Assembly: GCA_031424495.1 (NCBI GenBank)
Contig: JANPHP010000344.1
Coordinates: forward strand, 1-8,353
Direction: 5' to 3'
Length of the DNA stretch: 8,353 nt
Origin: JADKCL01 sp031424495
GTDB lineage: Bacteria > Bacteroidota > Bacteroidia > J057 > JADKCL01
How positions within the stretch are numbered: the first letter of the stretch is position 1; each line of letters begins with the position of its first letter. The notes under the pieces were generated by a model. It was not told where the DNA came from. It ran no database searches and saw only the letters and a list, made by a program, of their open reading frames with translations. A program made the translations under genes and the position numbers. This document shows, piece by piece, positions 1-7,156 of this stretch.

Positions 1-117
1 CATCCGACCAGATCCCTGCCCAAAATCCTTGCAAAAAAAACCATATCCACATAAGATATTGCAGCCGCTTGCAACAATCATAGCAAGCCCGTTGTTTAGC
101 CTGAAACAAGATCGCAA

Positions 118-1947
118 GTGGGATACCGCAGCCTCAGAGAATGTGTCAATGACTTGGAACGGCATGGCCACCTCGTCAGAATCAAGGTCGAAATGGACCC
201 TTACTTGGAAATGGCTGAGGTTCAGCGCCGCCTCTACGAGGCCCAGGGTCCGGCAGTCCTCTTTGAAAACGTCAAAGGAAGCCCCTTTCCTGCCGTCTCC
301 AACCTGTTTGGGACGATCGAGCGCAGCCGCTTCATGTTTCGCGATACGCTCGCCGTCATGCGCAAGGTCATGGAACTCAAAGCCAACCCGCCGTCTATCC
401 TCAAAAACCCCTTCAAGTATTGGAACGTGCCCTTTGCGGGCATCCACGCACTGCCGGGCAGGAAGTGGTTTGCCGCACCCGTGATGGCGGGCAAGACGAC
501 CCTAGATCAACTGCCGCAGATCCAATCGTGGCCCATGGATGGCGGGGCATTCATCACATTGCCACAAGTTTATACCGAAGATCCGGCGCATCCCGGTGCA
601 ATGAAAAGCAACCTGGGCATGTACCGTGTGCAAATTGCTGGGAATCAATATACGCCCAATCAAGAAATCGGGCTGCATTACCAGATCCATCGCGGCATCG
701 GTGTGCACCATGCCGAGGCGCTGCGCCAGGGCAAGCCTTTGAAAGTAACCATTTTCGTCGGCGGGCCTCCCTCCCACACCTTTGCAGCCGTGATGCCACT
801 GCCCGAGGGCCTCGCCGAGGTCATGTTTGCGGGCATGCTTGGCGGTCGCCGTTGGCGCTACAAACGACATGAAGGCCATACCCTGAGTGCCAATGCGGAT
901 TTTTGCATCACGGGCACCATCGAAGGCTTCACAAAACCCGAGGGCCCATTTGGCGACCACTTGGGCTATTACAGCTTGCAGCACGAGTTTCCGGTGATGC
1001 GGGTCGAATCGGTTTATCACCGCAAGGATGCGATATGGCCGTTTACGGTCGTGGGTCGCCCCCCGCAAGAGGATACGAGCTTCGGGCACCTGATCCACGA
1101 GATCACCGAGCCCGTCGTGCCGACTGAGATCGCGGGCCTACGGGCCATGCATGCTGTGGATGCAGCGGGCGTGCATCCCCTCCTACTCGCGGTCGGCTCC
1201 GAACGCTATGTGCCTTACGCACAGCGCAAACCCCAAGAAATCCTCACGATCGCCAATGCCATCCTTGGATTCAACCAAGCGAGCCTTGCGAAATACCTGA
1301 TGATCGCCGCTGGCGAAGACGAACCCGACATTCATCATGTCGATGATTTCATCCAGCACATCTTGCGGCGCATTGACTGGACGCGCGACCTGCACTTTCA
1401 GACCCGCACGACGATCGATACGCTCGACTATTCAGGCACTGCGGTGAATGAAGGCTCCAAAGTCGTGATGGCTGCAGCCGGCGCGCCCATCCGCGAGCTG
1501 GATGCAACTTTGCCCGAAAACATGCCCAATTTGCCCGATGGATTTCACAGTCCCAAGATCGCCATGCCTGGCATCGTGGTCATTTCCTCCCCGAAATTTG
1601 TCGATCCTGCATCCGCCCAAGTTGCTGCTAGCCGCCTGTGTGAATACCTTGAAATGCCCAATTGGCCGACAGGGCTGCCGCTCGTGGTGATGGTGGACGA
1701 TTCAGAATTTGCAGCTGCCAAGCTCAACAATTTTTTGTGGGTGACCTTCACGCGCTCCAATCCATCACACGACATCTATGGTGCACACAGCTCGACGGTG
1801 TTCAAGCACTGGGGTTGCAGAGGGCCATTGGTGATCGATGCACGCATCAAGCCCCACCACGCCCCTCCGTTGGTCGAGGATCCCAAGGTCACGCAAAGAG
1901 TGGACGCATTGGCCGCCAAGGGCGGGCCTTTGCATGGGTTGTTCTAA
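118..1947 (+). CDS. UbiD-family prenylated-FMN-dependent decarboxylase (long Bacteroidota form)
   Basis: Predicted cytosolic decarboxylase of 609 residues. UbiD enzymes use prenylated FMN, made by UbiX, to remove or add a carboxyl group on aromatic or alpha,beta-unsaturated acids. The N-terminus (GYRSLRECVNDLERHGHLVR) is the usual UbiD opening. The expected catalytic triad is visible: Arg170 in NLGMYR, and Glu275 and Asp280 in PEGPFGDHLGYY, with the standard spacing of five. Asn165 and His191 (IHRGIGVHH) fit the cofactor and metal site. The C-terminal part (FLWVTFTRSNPSHDIYGAHS, then KHWGCRGP and IDARIKPHHAP) matches the longer form I know from Bacteroidota; E. coli UbiD is about 497 residues. 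The start is GTG: an in-frame TAG lies at 97-99 and no other start codon falls between. No Shine-Dalgarno is evident. The gene stands alone, with no ubiX or quinone gene in view. Family assignment is secure; the substrate (a quinone precursor or another aromatic acid) is not known, so no symbol is given. Confidence 0.95.
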   Translation: MGYRSLRECVNDLERHGHLVRIKVEMDPYLEMAEVQRRLYEAQGPAVLFENVKGSPFPAVSNLFGTIERSRFMFRDTLAVMRKVMELKANPPSILKNPFKYWNVPFAGIHALPGRKWFAAPVMAGKTTLDQLPQIQSWPMDGGAFITLPQVYTEDPAHPGAMKSNLGMYRVQIAGNQYTPNQEIGLHYQIHRGIGVHHAEALRQGKPLKVTIFVGGPPSHTFAAVMPLPEGLAEVMFAGMLGGRRWRYKRHEGHTLSANADFCITGTIEGFTKPEGPFGDHLGYYSLQHEFPVMRVESVYHRKDAIWPFTVVGRPPQEDTSFGHLIHEITEPVVPTEIAGLRAMHAVDAAGVHPLLLAVGSERYVPYAQRKPQEILTIANAILGFNQASLAKYLMIAAGEDEPDIHHVDDFIQHILRRIDWTRDLHFQTRTTIDTLDYSGTAVNEGSKVVMAAAGAPIRELDATLPENMPNLPDGFHSPKIAMPGIVVISSPKFVDPASAQVAASRLCEYLEMPNWPTGLPLVVMVDDSEFAAAKLNNFLWVTFTRSNPSHDIYGAHSSTVFKHWGCRGPLVIDARIKPHHAPPLVEDPKVTQRVDALAAKGGPLHGLF

Positions 1948-1995
1948 GCAGCTGATTCCAGAATCTGGCACACATTTTCCCTAGTCTTAGGCACG

Positions 1996-2030
1996 AAAAA
2001 GCCCGATTGCACTGCGCAATCGGGCTTTTT
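1996..2030. terminator. Bidirectional intrinsic terminator between convergent genes
   Basis: A perfect inverted repeat has arms aaaaagcccgattgc (1996-2010) and gcaatcgggcttttt (2016-2030) around a five-base loop. The GC-rich core is flanked by A5 on one side and T5 on the other, so either strand gives a hairpin followed by a U-tract. It lies 48 bases after the UbiD stop and 21 bases beyond the stop of the convergent surface-protein gene, where a shared terminator is expected. Confidence 0.88.
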
Positions 2031-2051
2031 CCTTTTCATCGTCCAGCGAGA

Positions 2052-5000
2052 TTACCTCACCAGCGTCACCGAGCCGCTGTACTCTTTGTCAGCGATTTTG
2101 ATGACGTAGAAGTACACGCCGTCGTTGGCATCATTTTGATTCACATCCATGCCATTCCAGCCGATCACCTTGTTGTTGGACTGATACATGCGCACGCCCC
2201 AACGGTCGAATATTTGCACCGTATAGGGCTGGGAACCGCTGTAATTCACGAAGAATTCATCGTTTACTCCGTCACCATTGGGGCTGAAGACGTTGGGAAT
2301 GAACAAGTCTGGTGCGAGGATGACATAAGGTCCGTGGACCACTTGACTTCTGCAACCATCAGCATTGGTGACGACAAGCGTCACGTTAAATTCGCCAGGT
2401 CCCGAGTAGGTATGCCTTGGATTCACTTCGTTGGAAGTGATACCATCACCAAAATTCCAATTGAAGCTCACGCCATCTTTGCTGTCGTTGAAGAAGTCAA
2501 CTCCTGTCGTCGGCAGCGAAAGTTGCACGGGGAAATTGGGGTTGGAGTGAAACTCGGCCACTGCGGGCGTCGACACGGTCACGGTGATGGTGTTGATGGA
2601 GGCTTCGCAGCCGCCCTCTGCCACACCTGTGAGCGTCACGTTGTAAGTGCCTGGGTTGGCATAGCTATGCGTTGGCGCATGCTCATTGGAGACCGGGCTG
2701 CCATCGCCAAAATTCCAAGTATAGGCCACTGCATTTGCTGTGGTTTGCGCAAAGCTCATCTCATGTGGCGCACAGCCGTGGTCAAGCGAACTCAGGTAAC
2801 CCATCGTAGGCGTCGGCAAGACCTGCACCGTCACCGATCCAGAATCTGCGCATCCGCCCACTGCACCGATCAAGGTATATGTGGTCGTTGTCGCTGGAGT
2901 CGCAGTGGTATTGGGGGATGTAGGATCGCTCAAGCCCGTGGTTGGTGACCAGACATAATTGGCGCCCGTGATGGTTGCCGTGGAAGAAAGCTGCACCGAG
3001 CCGCCTTTGCAGGTAACGGTTGTATCCGCATCGACGACCAAACCCAAGCCTGGCACAACCGTGATCATGACCGAGTCTTCGGTGGCGCAGGTACCTGTAT
3101 AGACCATCAAGTGATAGTAGCCCGAAACGGTCGGTGTGGCATAAGGATCGAGGACTGTGGTACTCGTGAGGTTGGTGGCAGGGGTCCATGTGAAGAAGAT
3201 GTCACCCACGGGTGCGGGATCTGTCGTCGTGAACTGGTAACTGCCCTGCAATTGATGTTCGGCGCCAAGGCAAATGGTCGCATTGGGACCCGCATCTGCA
3301 ATCGGGGTCGGCAACAAGGTTACCAAAACGCTGTCCAATGGACTGTCGCAACCATAGTTGGAGTTGGCACGAACGTAATAGGTCGTCGTACGGATCGGCG
3401 AAACGATAGGATCCTCGGCTGTTTGGCTGGAGATCGACTCATTCGGCGTCCAGAAATAGGTATAAGTGGCTGTTGAGTCACCACCTGCTTGGGCATCGAG
3501 CATGATCTCGTCGCCCAAACAGATTTCGCGATCAGGGCCGCCATTCACAGTTGGATTCGTGTGTACGTCCACGGTCACATCGTCGCCGTAGCTCGGGCAA
3601 TTGTTGCTCGTGACGACGAGGGTATAGATCGTCGTGATGACAGGGAAAGCGATCGGATTGGGGCTCGTTGCGGATGAAAGACCCGAAAATGGCGTCCACT
3701 CATAAGTATATGCTGGACCGGCTCCCGAACCATAGCCTTGCAATTCAATCGAATCACCCAAACAAATCTCACGATCAGGACCCGCATTGGCGATCGGTAC
3801 TGGATTTACGTGCACCACGACGGTAGAAAGGGTATCGGTCGTGGTATAGTCGCTTGTGCAACCATTGCCTGCCGTGACCACAAGCGTATACGCTGTCGTG
3901 GTATCGGGGCGCGCACAAGGATTCATGATCGTCGTGTTGTTGAGGCCTGCAGCTTGGAACCAGTTAAAGATGTAAGGCCCAGAAGCTCCCGTGATTGTAG
4001 GTGTCAATATCTGGCAAGGCGCACTGTCGCCGCAAAGCCAGAGGTCGGGTCCCGCGTCGACGATGGGCTTGGGCAGTACTGTGAAGTACACCGAGTCAAT
4101 GTTGCTTGTGCAACCATTGGTGTCGGTCACCTGCACATAATAGTACTGCGAAACCGTCGGGTTGGCATTGGGATTGGAGGAGTTGATGTTGGAGAGGCCG
4201 CAGTTGCCGGTTTGGCACCACCAAGTGTACCAGTATCCGGGCGTGCCGTTTGCGGCAAATGCTTGGATGTCGGTGCCACCTTCGCCTTCGCAATAGGCTA
4301 CGTCGGGGCCTGTCGTCACCGTGGGCGGTGGTATCGCACCCACCGTCGTCGAGCCCGTCATGGTACAACCATGCGCATCGGTGACGGTCACCGTGTAGGT
4401 GCCAACTCCCAAACCGGTCGCATACTGCGAAGTTTGGCCTTGTGGATCATTCCACAAATAAGAATAATTTGACGTGCCACCCGTTACCTGCACACCTGCT
4501 GTGCCATTGGGCAGCGGCAGCGCGCAGCTTGTGGGCGTGTTCGTGAGCGTGAGCACAAGCTGCTCAGGTTGCTCGATCACGGTCGATGCAGTATCAATAC
4601 AACCTTTGTCGTCGATCACCGTCACGAGGTATGTTCCAGCGGGCAAACCATTCAAATTCGGCCCAGACTGGTTGACCGGCAACCATTGATAATTGTATAA
4701 AGGTGTGCCACCAGATGCGATCGCGGTCACGCGACCATCGCTTCCGCCAAAACAGTTGACATCAAATGAGCCCGCCAATACGGAAACGGGTGTGGGCTGA
4801 GCGACCGTCACACTTGTGACTGCCGAGCAACCTTGGTCATCGACGATCGTCACTGAGTAGATACCCGCAGCCAAGTTGGTTGCTGTCTGCGTGGTCTGAT
4901 TGTTGGCTGCGGCATTCCAGAAATAATTGAAGGGACCCACACCGCCAGTTTGGTTGGCCGTGGCGGTACCGTCGTTGCCACCAAAGCAACTGGTGATCGT

Positions 5001-6746
5001 AGATGTCGCCGATGGCACAATCACTGGCCACACCGTCACCACGACGGTGTCGATGCTTGAGCAGCCTGTACCCAAATCTGTTCCCGTCTGCAAATAGGTA
5101 TGCGTGACGGGCACGGTCGTGAGATTCGTCAAGGTCACAGACGTCTGTGAGGCGTTGGGCGAGCCCAAACCTGTTGCCGGTGACCACGAGTAGGAATAAT
5201 TGGCGAGCGGTGGCGAACCCAAGCTACCCGTCGCACCGCTACAGAAGTCGATATCGGGACCTGCATTCGGGAAAACACCTACAAACACGGAGACCTGCCC
5301 AGTATCGTTACCGATGCAACCATTATCGTCGGTGATCTGCAGGAACCAATTGTAAGTTCCAGTCGCTGGGAATGTATTGGTGACACAGGAGTCTTGCGCT
5401 TGAGGGTTGCCAGTAATGCCGCCGCCACCAGTCCAAATAAAGGTAAAGGGCGCCTGACCTGTGAGCGAATCCGCGCATAGGGTCACGGTACCGCAACCAT
5501 TGCTAGAAATATTGGCAGTTCCTTCTAGGTTGCCGACGATGATTGTGACCGTAAATTGGTTGGAGCCGATGATGGGGCATGCATCGTCATTGGTGGTCAT
5601 CAAAAACGAGTAAGTTCCCACTGCAGTTGGCGTCCAACAAAAGACAGCTGTTGGTGGATTGCCAGGCGTACCTACAAGGGTATCAGCCATGCCAGGGTTG
5701 CCTAGCATGGTAAAGGTAGCGCCTGGGATATTTTGGCTCCACCATGTGGTTACGGTTTGACCGGGGTTGAGGTCGGCAGTGGGCAAATTGAAGCAAAGAT
5801 TGCTGTTCACGCAGGTGGTGATGCTGAAGCCGTTGGCTGAGCCACCTGTCACGGAGCCGGGAGGAGGCGTACTCACGGTTGGAAGCGTATTGGCTGGGCA
5901 GTTGAGCACAGTCATTTGGATGTCGCGAACGATCGTATTGATCAACACGCCATTTCTCCATTCCTGTACATACACGCAAAACACGCCGACGACGACGTTG
6001 CCAGGGACAGGAGTCACCACGATGTCACCCGTGGCAGAGTTGATGGTCACTGTCCATGATGGCCCTAGCGGCGAAGTTGCGCTGTATCCAGCATTGTAAT
6101 TGACGCCAGTGTTGGGCAGGTTTTGGTAGCAGGGACCGATCGAGTAGACGAGCGAGTCGCCCTCAGGGTCAAACGCACCCTGGTTGAAGGTAAATTGCTG
6201 ACCAGCACAGATGTAAGGAACCGGAGGGTTCACAAACTGAGGAGAACTGTTGCAAGGGGTAATGTTGGTGTTGAGGGTCGTGGAGCTGATGGCAATCCCT
6301 TGTGAACCAGAGCCAGACAAGGAGGTAATTGCGGGGTTACGACAGCAGTCAGACCATGATATCGTATAAATGCAATTGGGTACGCTGCATATATCGTAGT
6401 CCTGAAACCAATAATACTCTTCAGTTCCATGGATCACCGACCCAGGCACAGTACAACCGGTCGCGGCGCCAGGGCAGAGCGGGGTCACTTCTTGAATTGC
6501 TGGCGCAGACCAAGTCCCAAGTGGAGTAGGCTGACCGCAGCCCGGAGTTTGGGAAGTGAAAGTAGGCTGTGTGAGGAACAAGGTGATACCGGTACAGTCC
6601 CGGTAGGCACGCAAGTGTACACGGATGGTGCAACTGTTAAGGCACTCATAAGTGAGGTCGACCCCCATGTTATGAGATGCTTTGGCGAAGGAAAATGTGA
6701 GAATGAACGATAGGAGCAATGTTGTCGTAATGACGAACCTTTTCAT
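2052..6746 (-). CDS. Giant secreted repeat protein: SprB repeats, Ig-like/PKD modules, T9SS type B sorting domain
   Basis: Predicted cell-surface adhesin or motility-associated protein of 1564 residues, exported by Sec and then the type IX secretion system. Residues 1-23 are a signal peptide (MKRF, a hydrophobic run, then AKA before Ser24). About 24-284 is a Cys-rich domain common at the N-terminus of Bacteroidota gliding-associated proteins (DLTYEC, YRDC, SWSDCCRNPAIT, FDPEGDSLVYSI, RNGVLINTIVRDIQ). About 285-405 is a second beta-rich segment ending near FCWTPTAVGTYSF. Three SprB-type repeats span 579-805, GPD...C Ig-like modules 813-1311, and two PKD domains 1312-1477, each with WNFGDG. Residues 1478-1564 are the type B sorting domain (IPNVFSPNGDGVNDEF, IFDRWGVRMY, GWNG, DGVYFYVIK, ending VTLVR). 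The ATG at 6746 is chosen because it opens the signal peptide; the frame stays open to a TTG at 6839, but that adds an unlikely polar extension. An ATG at 6764 is a weaker alternative. The mature protein has only seven lysines. The ligand is unknown. It could be structural rather than adhesive. Confidence 0.93.
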   Translation of the reverse strand: MKRFVITTTLLLSFILTFSFAKASHNMGVDLTYECLNSCTIRVHLRAYRDCTGITLFLTQPTFTSQTPGCGQPTPLGTWSAPAIQEVTPLCPGAATGCTVPGSVIHGTEEYYWFQDYDICSVPNCIYTISWSDCCRNPAITSLSGSGSQGIAISSTTLNTNITPCNSSPQFVNPPVPYICAGQQFTFNQGAFDPEGDSLVYSIGPCYQNLPNTGVNYNAGYSATSPLGPSWTVTINSATGDIVVTPVPGNVVVGVFCVYVQEWRNGVLINTIVRDIQMTVLNCPANTLPTVSTPPPGSVTGGSANGFSITTCVNSNLCFNLPTADLNPGQTVTTWWSQNIPGATFTMLGNPGMADTLVGTPGNPPTAVFCWTPTAVGTYSFLMTTNDDACPIIGSNQFTVTIIVGNLEGTANISSNGCGTVTLCADSLTGQAPFTFIWTGGGGITGNPQAQDSCVTNTFPATGTYNWFLQITDDNGCIGNDTGQVSVFVGVFPNAGPDIDFCSGATGSLGSPPLANYSYSWSPATGLGSPNASQTSVTLTNLTTVPVTHTYLQTGTDLGTGCSSIDTVVVTVWPVIVPSATSTITSCFGGNDGTATANQTGGVGPFNYFWNAAANNQTTQTATNLAAGIYSVTIVDDQGCSAVTSVTVAQPTPVSVLAGSFDVNCFGGSDGRVTAIASGGTPLYNYQWLPVNQSGPNLNGLPAGTYLVTVIDDKGCIDTASTVIEQPEQLVLTLTNTPTSCALPLPNGTAGVQVTGGTSNYSYLWNDPQGQTSQYATGLGVGTYTVTVTDAHGCTMTGSTTVGAIPPPTVTTGPDVAYCEGEGGTDIQAFAANGTPGYWYTWWCQTGNCGLSNINSSNPNANPTVSQYYYVQVTDTNGCTSNIDSVYFTVLPKPIVDAGPDLWLCGDSAPCQILTPTITGASGPYIFNWFQAAGLNNTTIMNPCARPDTTTAYTLVVTAGNGCTSDYTTTDTLSTVVVHVNPVPIANAGPDREICLGDSIELQGYGSGAGPAYTYEWTPFSGLSSATSPNPIAFPVITTIYTLVVTSNNCPSYGDDVTVDVHTNPTVNGGPDREICLGDEIMLDAQAGGDSTATYTYFWTPNESISSQTAEDPIVSPIRTTTYYVRANSNYGCDSPLDSVLVTLLPTPIADAGPNATICLGAEHQLQGSYQFTTTDPAPVGDIFFTWTPATNLTSTTVLDPYATPTVSGYYHLMVYTGTCATEDSVMITVVPGLGLVVDADTTVTCKGGSVQLSSTATITGANYVWSPTTGLSDPTSPNTTATPATTTTYTLIGAVGGCADSGSVTVQVLPTPTMGYLSSLDHGCAPHEMSFAQTTANAVAYTWNFGDGSPVSNEHAPTHSYANPGTYNVTLTGVAEGGCEASINTITVTVSTPAVAEFHSNPNFPVQLSLPTTGVDFFNDSKDGVSFNWNFGDGITSNEVNPRHTYSGPGEFNVTLVVTNADGCRSQVVHGPYVILAPDLFIPNVFSPNGDGVNDEFFVNYSGSQPYTVQIFDRWGVRMYQSNNKVIGWNGMDVNQNDANDGVYFYVIKIADKEYSGSVTLVR
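2055..2315 (-). other. T9SS type B C-terminal sorting domain (gliding motility-associated C-terminal domain)
   Basis: This is the last 87 codons of the giant gene. The order of motifs is that of the type B sorting domain family: NVFSPNGDGVND, then IFDRWGVRMY, GWNG, DGVYFYVI and a final beta strand ending VTLVR at the stop codon. In known T9SS proteins this domain directs transport across the outer membrane and usually depends on a partner of the SprF/PorP type. No such partner gene lies in the window, so the T9SS machinery must be elsewhere in the genome. Confidence 0.92.
2316..2813 (-). repeat. Two tandem PKD domains in the giant protein
   Basis: Two successive modules of about 81 and 85 residues each carry the PKD signature WNFGDG followed by a downstream H-[ST]-Y-x(2)-PG-x-[FY]-NVTL strand (HSYANPGTYNVTL and HTYSGPGEFNVTL). 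They sit directly before the sorting domain, a common place for PKD spacers in Bacteroidota surface proteins. PKD domains are beta-sandwich extension modules that can also bind carbohydrate or protein. Confidence 0.88.
2814..4328 (-). repeat. Tandem Ig-like modules with GPD...C openings
   Basis: At least five diverged modules of about 81-90 residues follow one another, and a sixth is decayed. Each opens with a short motif of the form AGPD....C.G at protein residues near 813, 899, 989, 1070 and 1153, with a degenerate copy near 1240. Each closes with a YxxxVT-like strand, a Cys and a run such as VxVxPxPIADAG leading into the next copy. An isolated copy of the opening (NAGPDIDFCSG) also occurs earlier, near residue 496. 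The modules look like beta-sandwich spacers; no catalytic motif is visible. Confidence 0.8.
4332..5012 (-). repeat. Three tandem SprB-type repeats
   Basis: Three units of about 73-78 residues share the SprB repeat pattern. They begin around CFGGNDGTATA, CFGGSDGRVTA and CALPLPNGTAGVQ. Each continues through a [TS]GG....[YF].Y.W strand, then a GL.[AV]GTY-like turn and a VT..D..GC strand. The third unit has lost the CFGG opening but keeps the rest. SprB repeats are named after the SprB gliding adhesin of Flavobacterium johnsoniae; presence of the repeat does not by itself prove a gliding role. Confidence 0.88.
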
Positions 6747-7156
6747 AGGCGCTTGGAAAAGCATATTTAAAGTGGTGGGGTAATCGAAGCTATCCAAAAA
6801 TCGATGCAGACATCCCGCATCCTGTTGAAACAATTTCAAAGTGTGAAAAATTAGCCTCTGGCAGCTGATATGCCAAATTCCAGTACCTCAATTGCCAATT
6901 TTCATGTTTGAACGGTCAAAGATTGTTTTGTCCAAATTGTCAAGACGCTCGCCTAGGACTCCAGCTAAGTCCACCACATTCTCTGAAATCCTGTATTATT
7001 TTCAATGCGACATTTGCCAAGCCAAGCGTACATTAATAGCTACGATATCCTTTCAAAACATTCAATATCCACACCGAAATGTTGACGACAATTTACTGAT
7101 TAAAAACAGACTATCCGAAATTCAATTAACCGCGATGAATCTACAACTTATCCTCA
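6747..7156. other. Intergenic region, no convincing gene
   Basis: These 410 bases lie between the start of the giant gene and the stop of the exonuclease gene, both on the minus strand. The part from about 6840 to 7150 is visibly more AT-rich than the flanking genes. It holds the candidate promoter described separately. I see no tRNA, no strong hairpin that would end the exonuclease transcript, and no long direct repeat. A rightward open frame (6892-7206) exists but has no recognisable protein features and runs into the 3' end of the exonuclease gene. Confidence 0.6.
6846..6876 (-). promoter_or_regulatory. Candidate Bacteroidota-type promoter for the giant surface-protein gene
   Basis: On the minus strand TTG (6876-6874) is followed by 20 bases and then TAATTTTT (6853-6846). 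The Bacteroidota vegetative promoter is TTG near -33 and TAnnTTTG near -7 with about 19-21 bases between, so this matches in spacing and in all but the last base of the -7 element. Transcription would begin near 6840, leaving a leader of about 93 bases before the ATG at 6746. The match is short and could be chance in AT-rich DNA. Confidence 0.4.

Noticed and set aside
1..3. ATG on the minus strand at the left edge, suggesting a divergent gene leaving the window
   Set aside because: Only the start codon itself would be inside the window, and the DNA above it has no good promoter match, so nothing supports it.
67..88. Inverted repeat gcttgc/gcaagc upstream of the UbiD gene
   Set aside because: Only six base pairs with a ten-base loop; this occurs easily by chance and no regulator or riboswitch fold can be built around it.
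2007..2948. 313-codon open frame on the plus strand opposite the giant gene
   Set aside because: It begins inside the terminator hairpin, has a His/Arg/Cys-rich composition typical of antisense reading, and lies opposite clear PKD and sorting domains. The 244-codon plus-strand frame at 3738-4472 is rejected for the same reason.
2814..5012. Possible CRISPR-like or satellite repeat array in the repetitive region
   Set aside because: The repetition is at protein level, with 70-90-residue diverged modules; there are no short identical DNA repeats with unique spacers.
6795..6802. GATTTTTG on the minus strand as an alternative -7 element for the giant gene
   Set aside because: It resembles TAnnTTTG with one mismatch, but no TTG lies at the proper distance upstream; the nearest is about 28 bases away.
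6747..6839. N-terminal extension of the giant protein to a TTG at 6839
   Set aside because: The extra 31 residues are polar and sit before a clear signal peptide; the added start would also coincide with the predicted transcription start.
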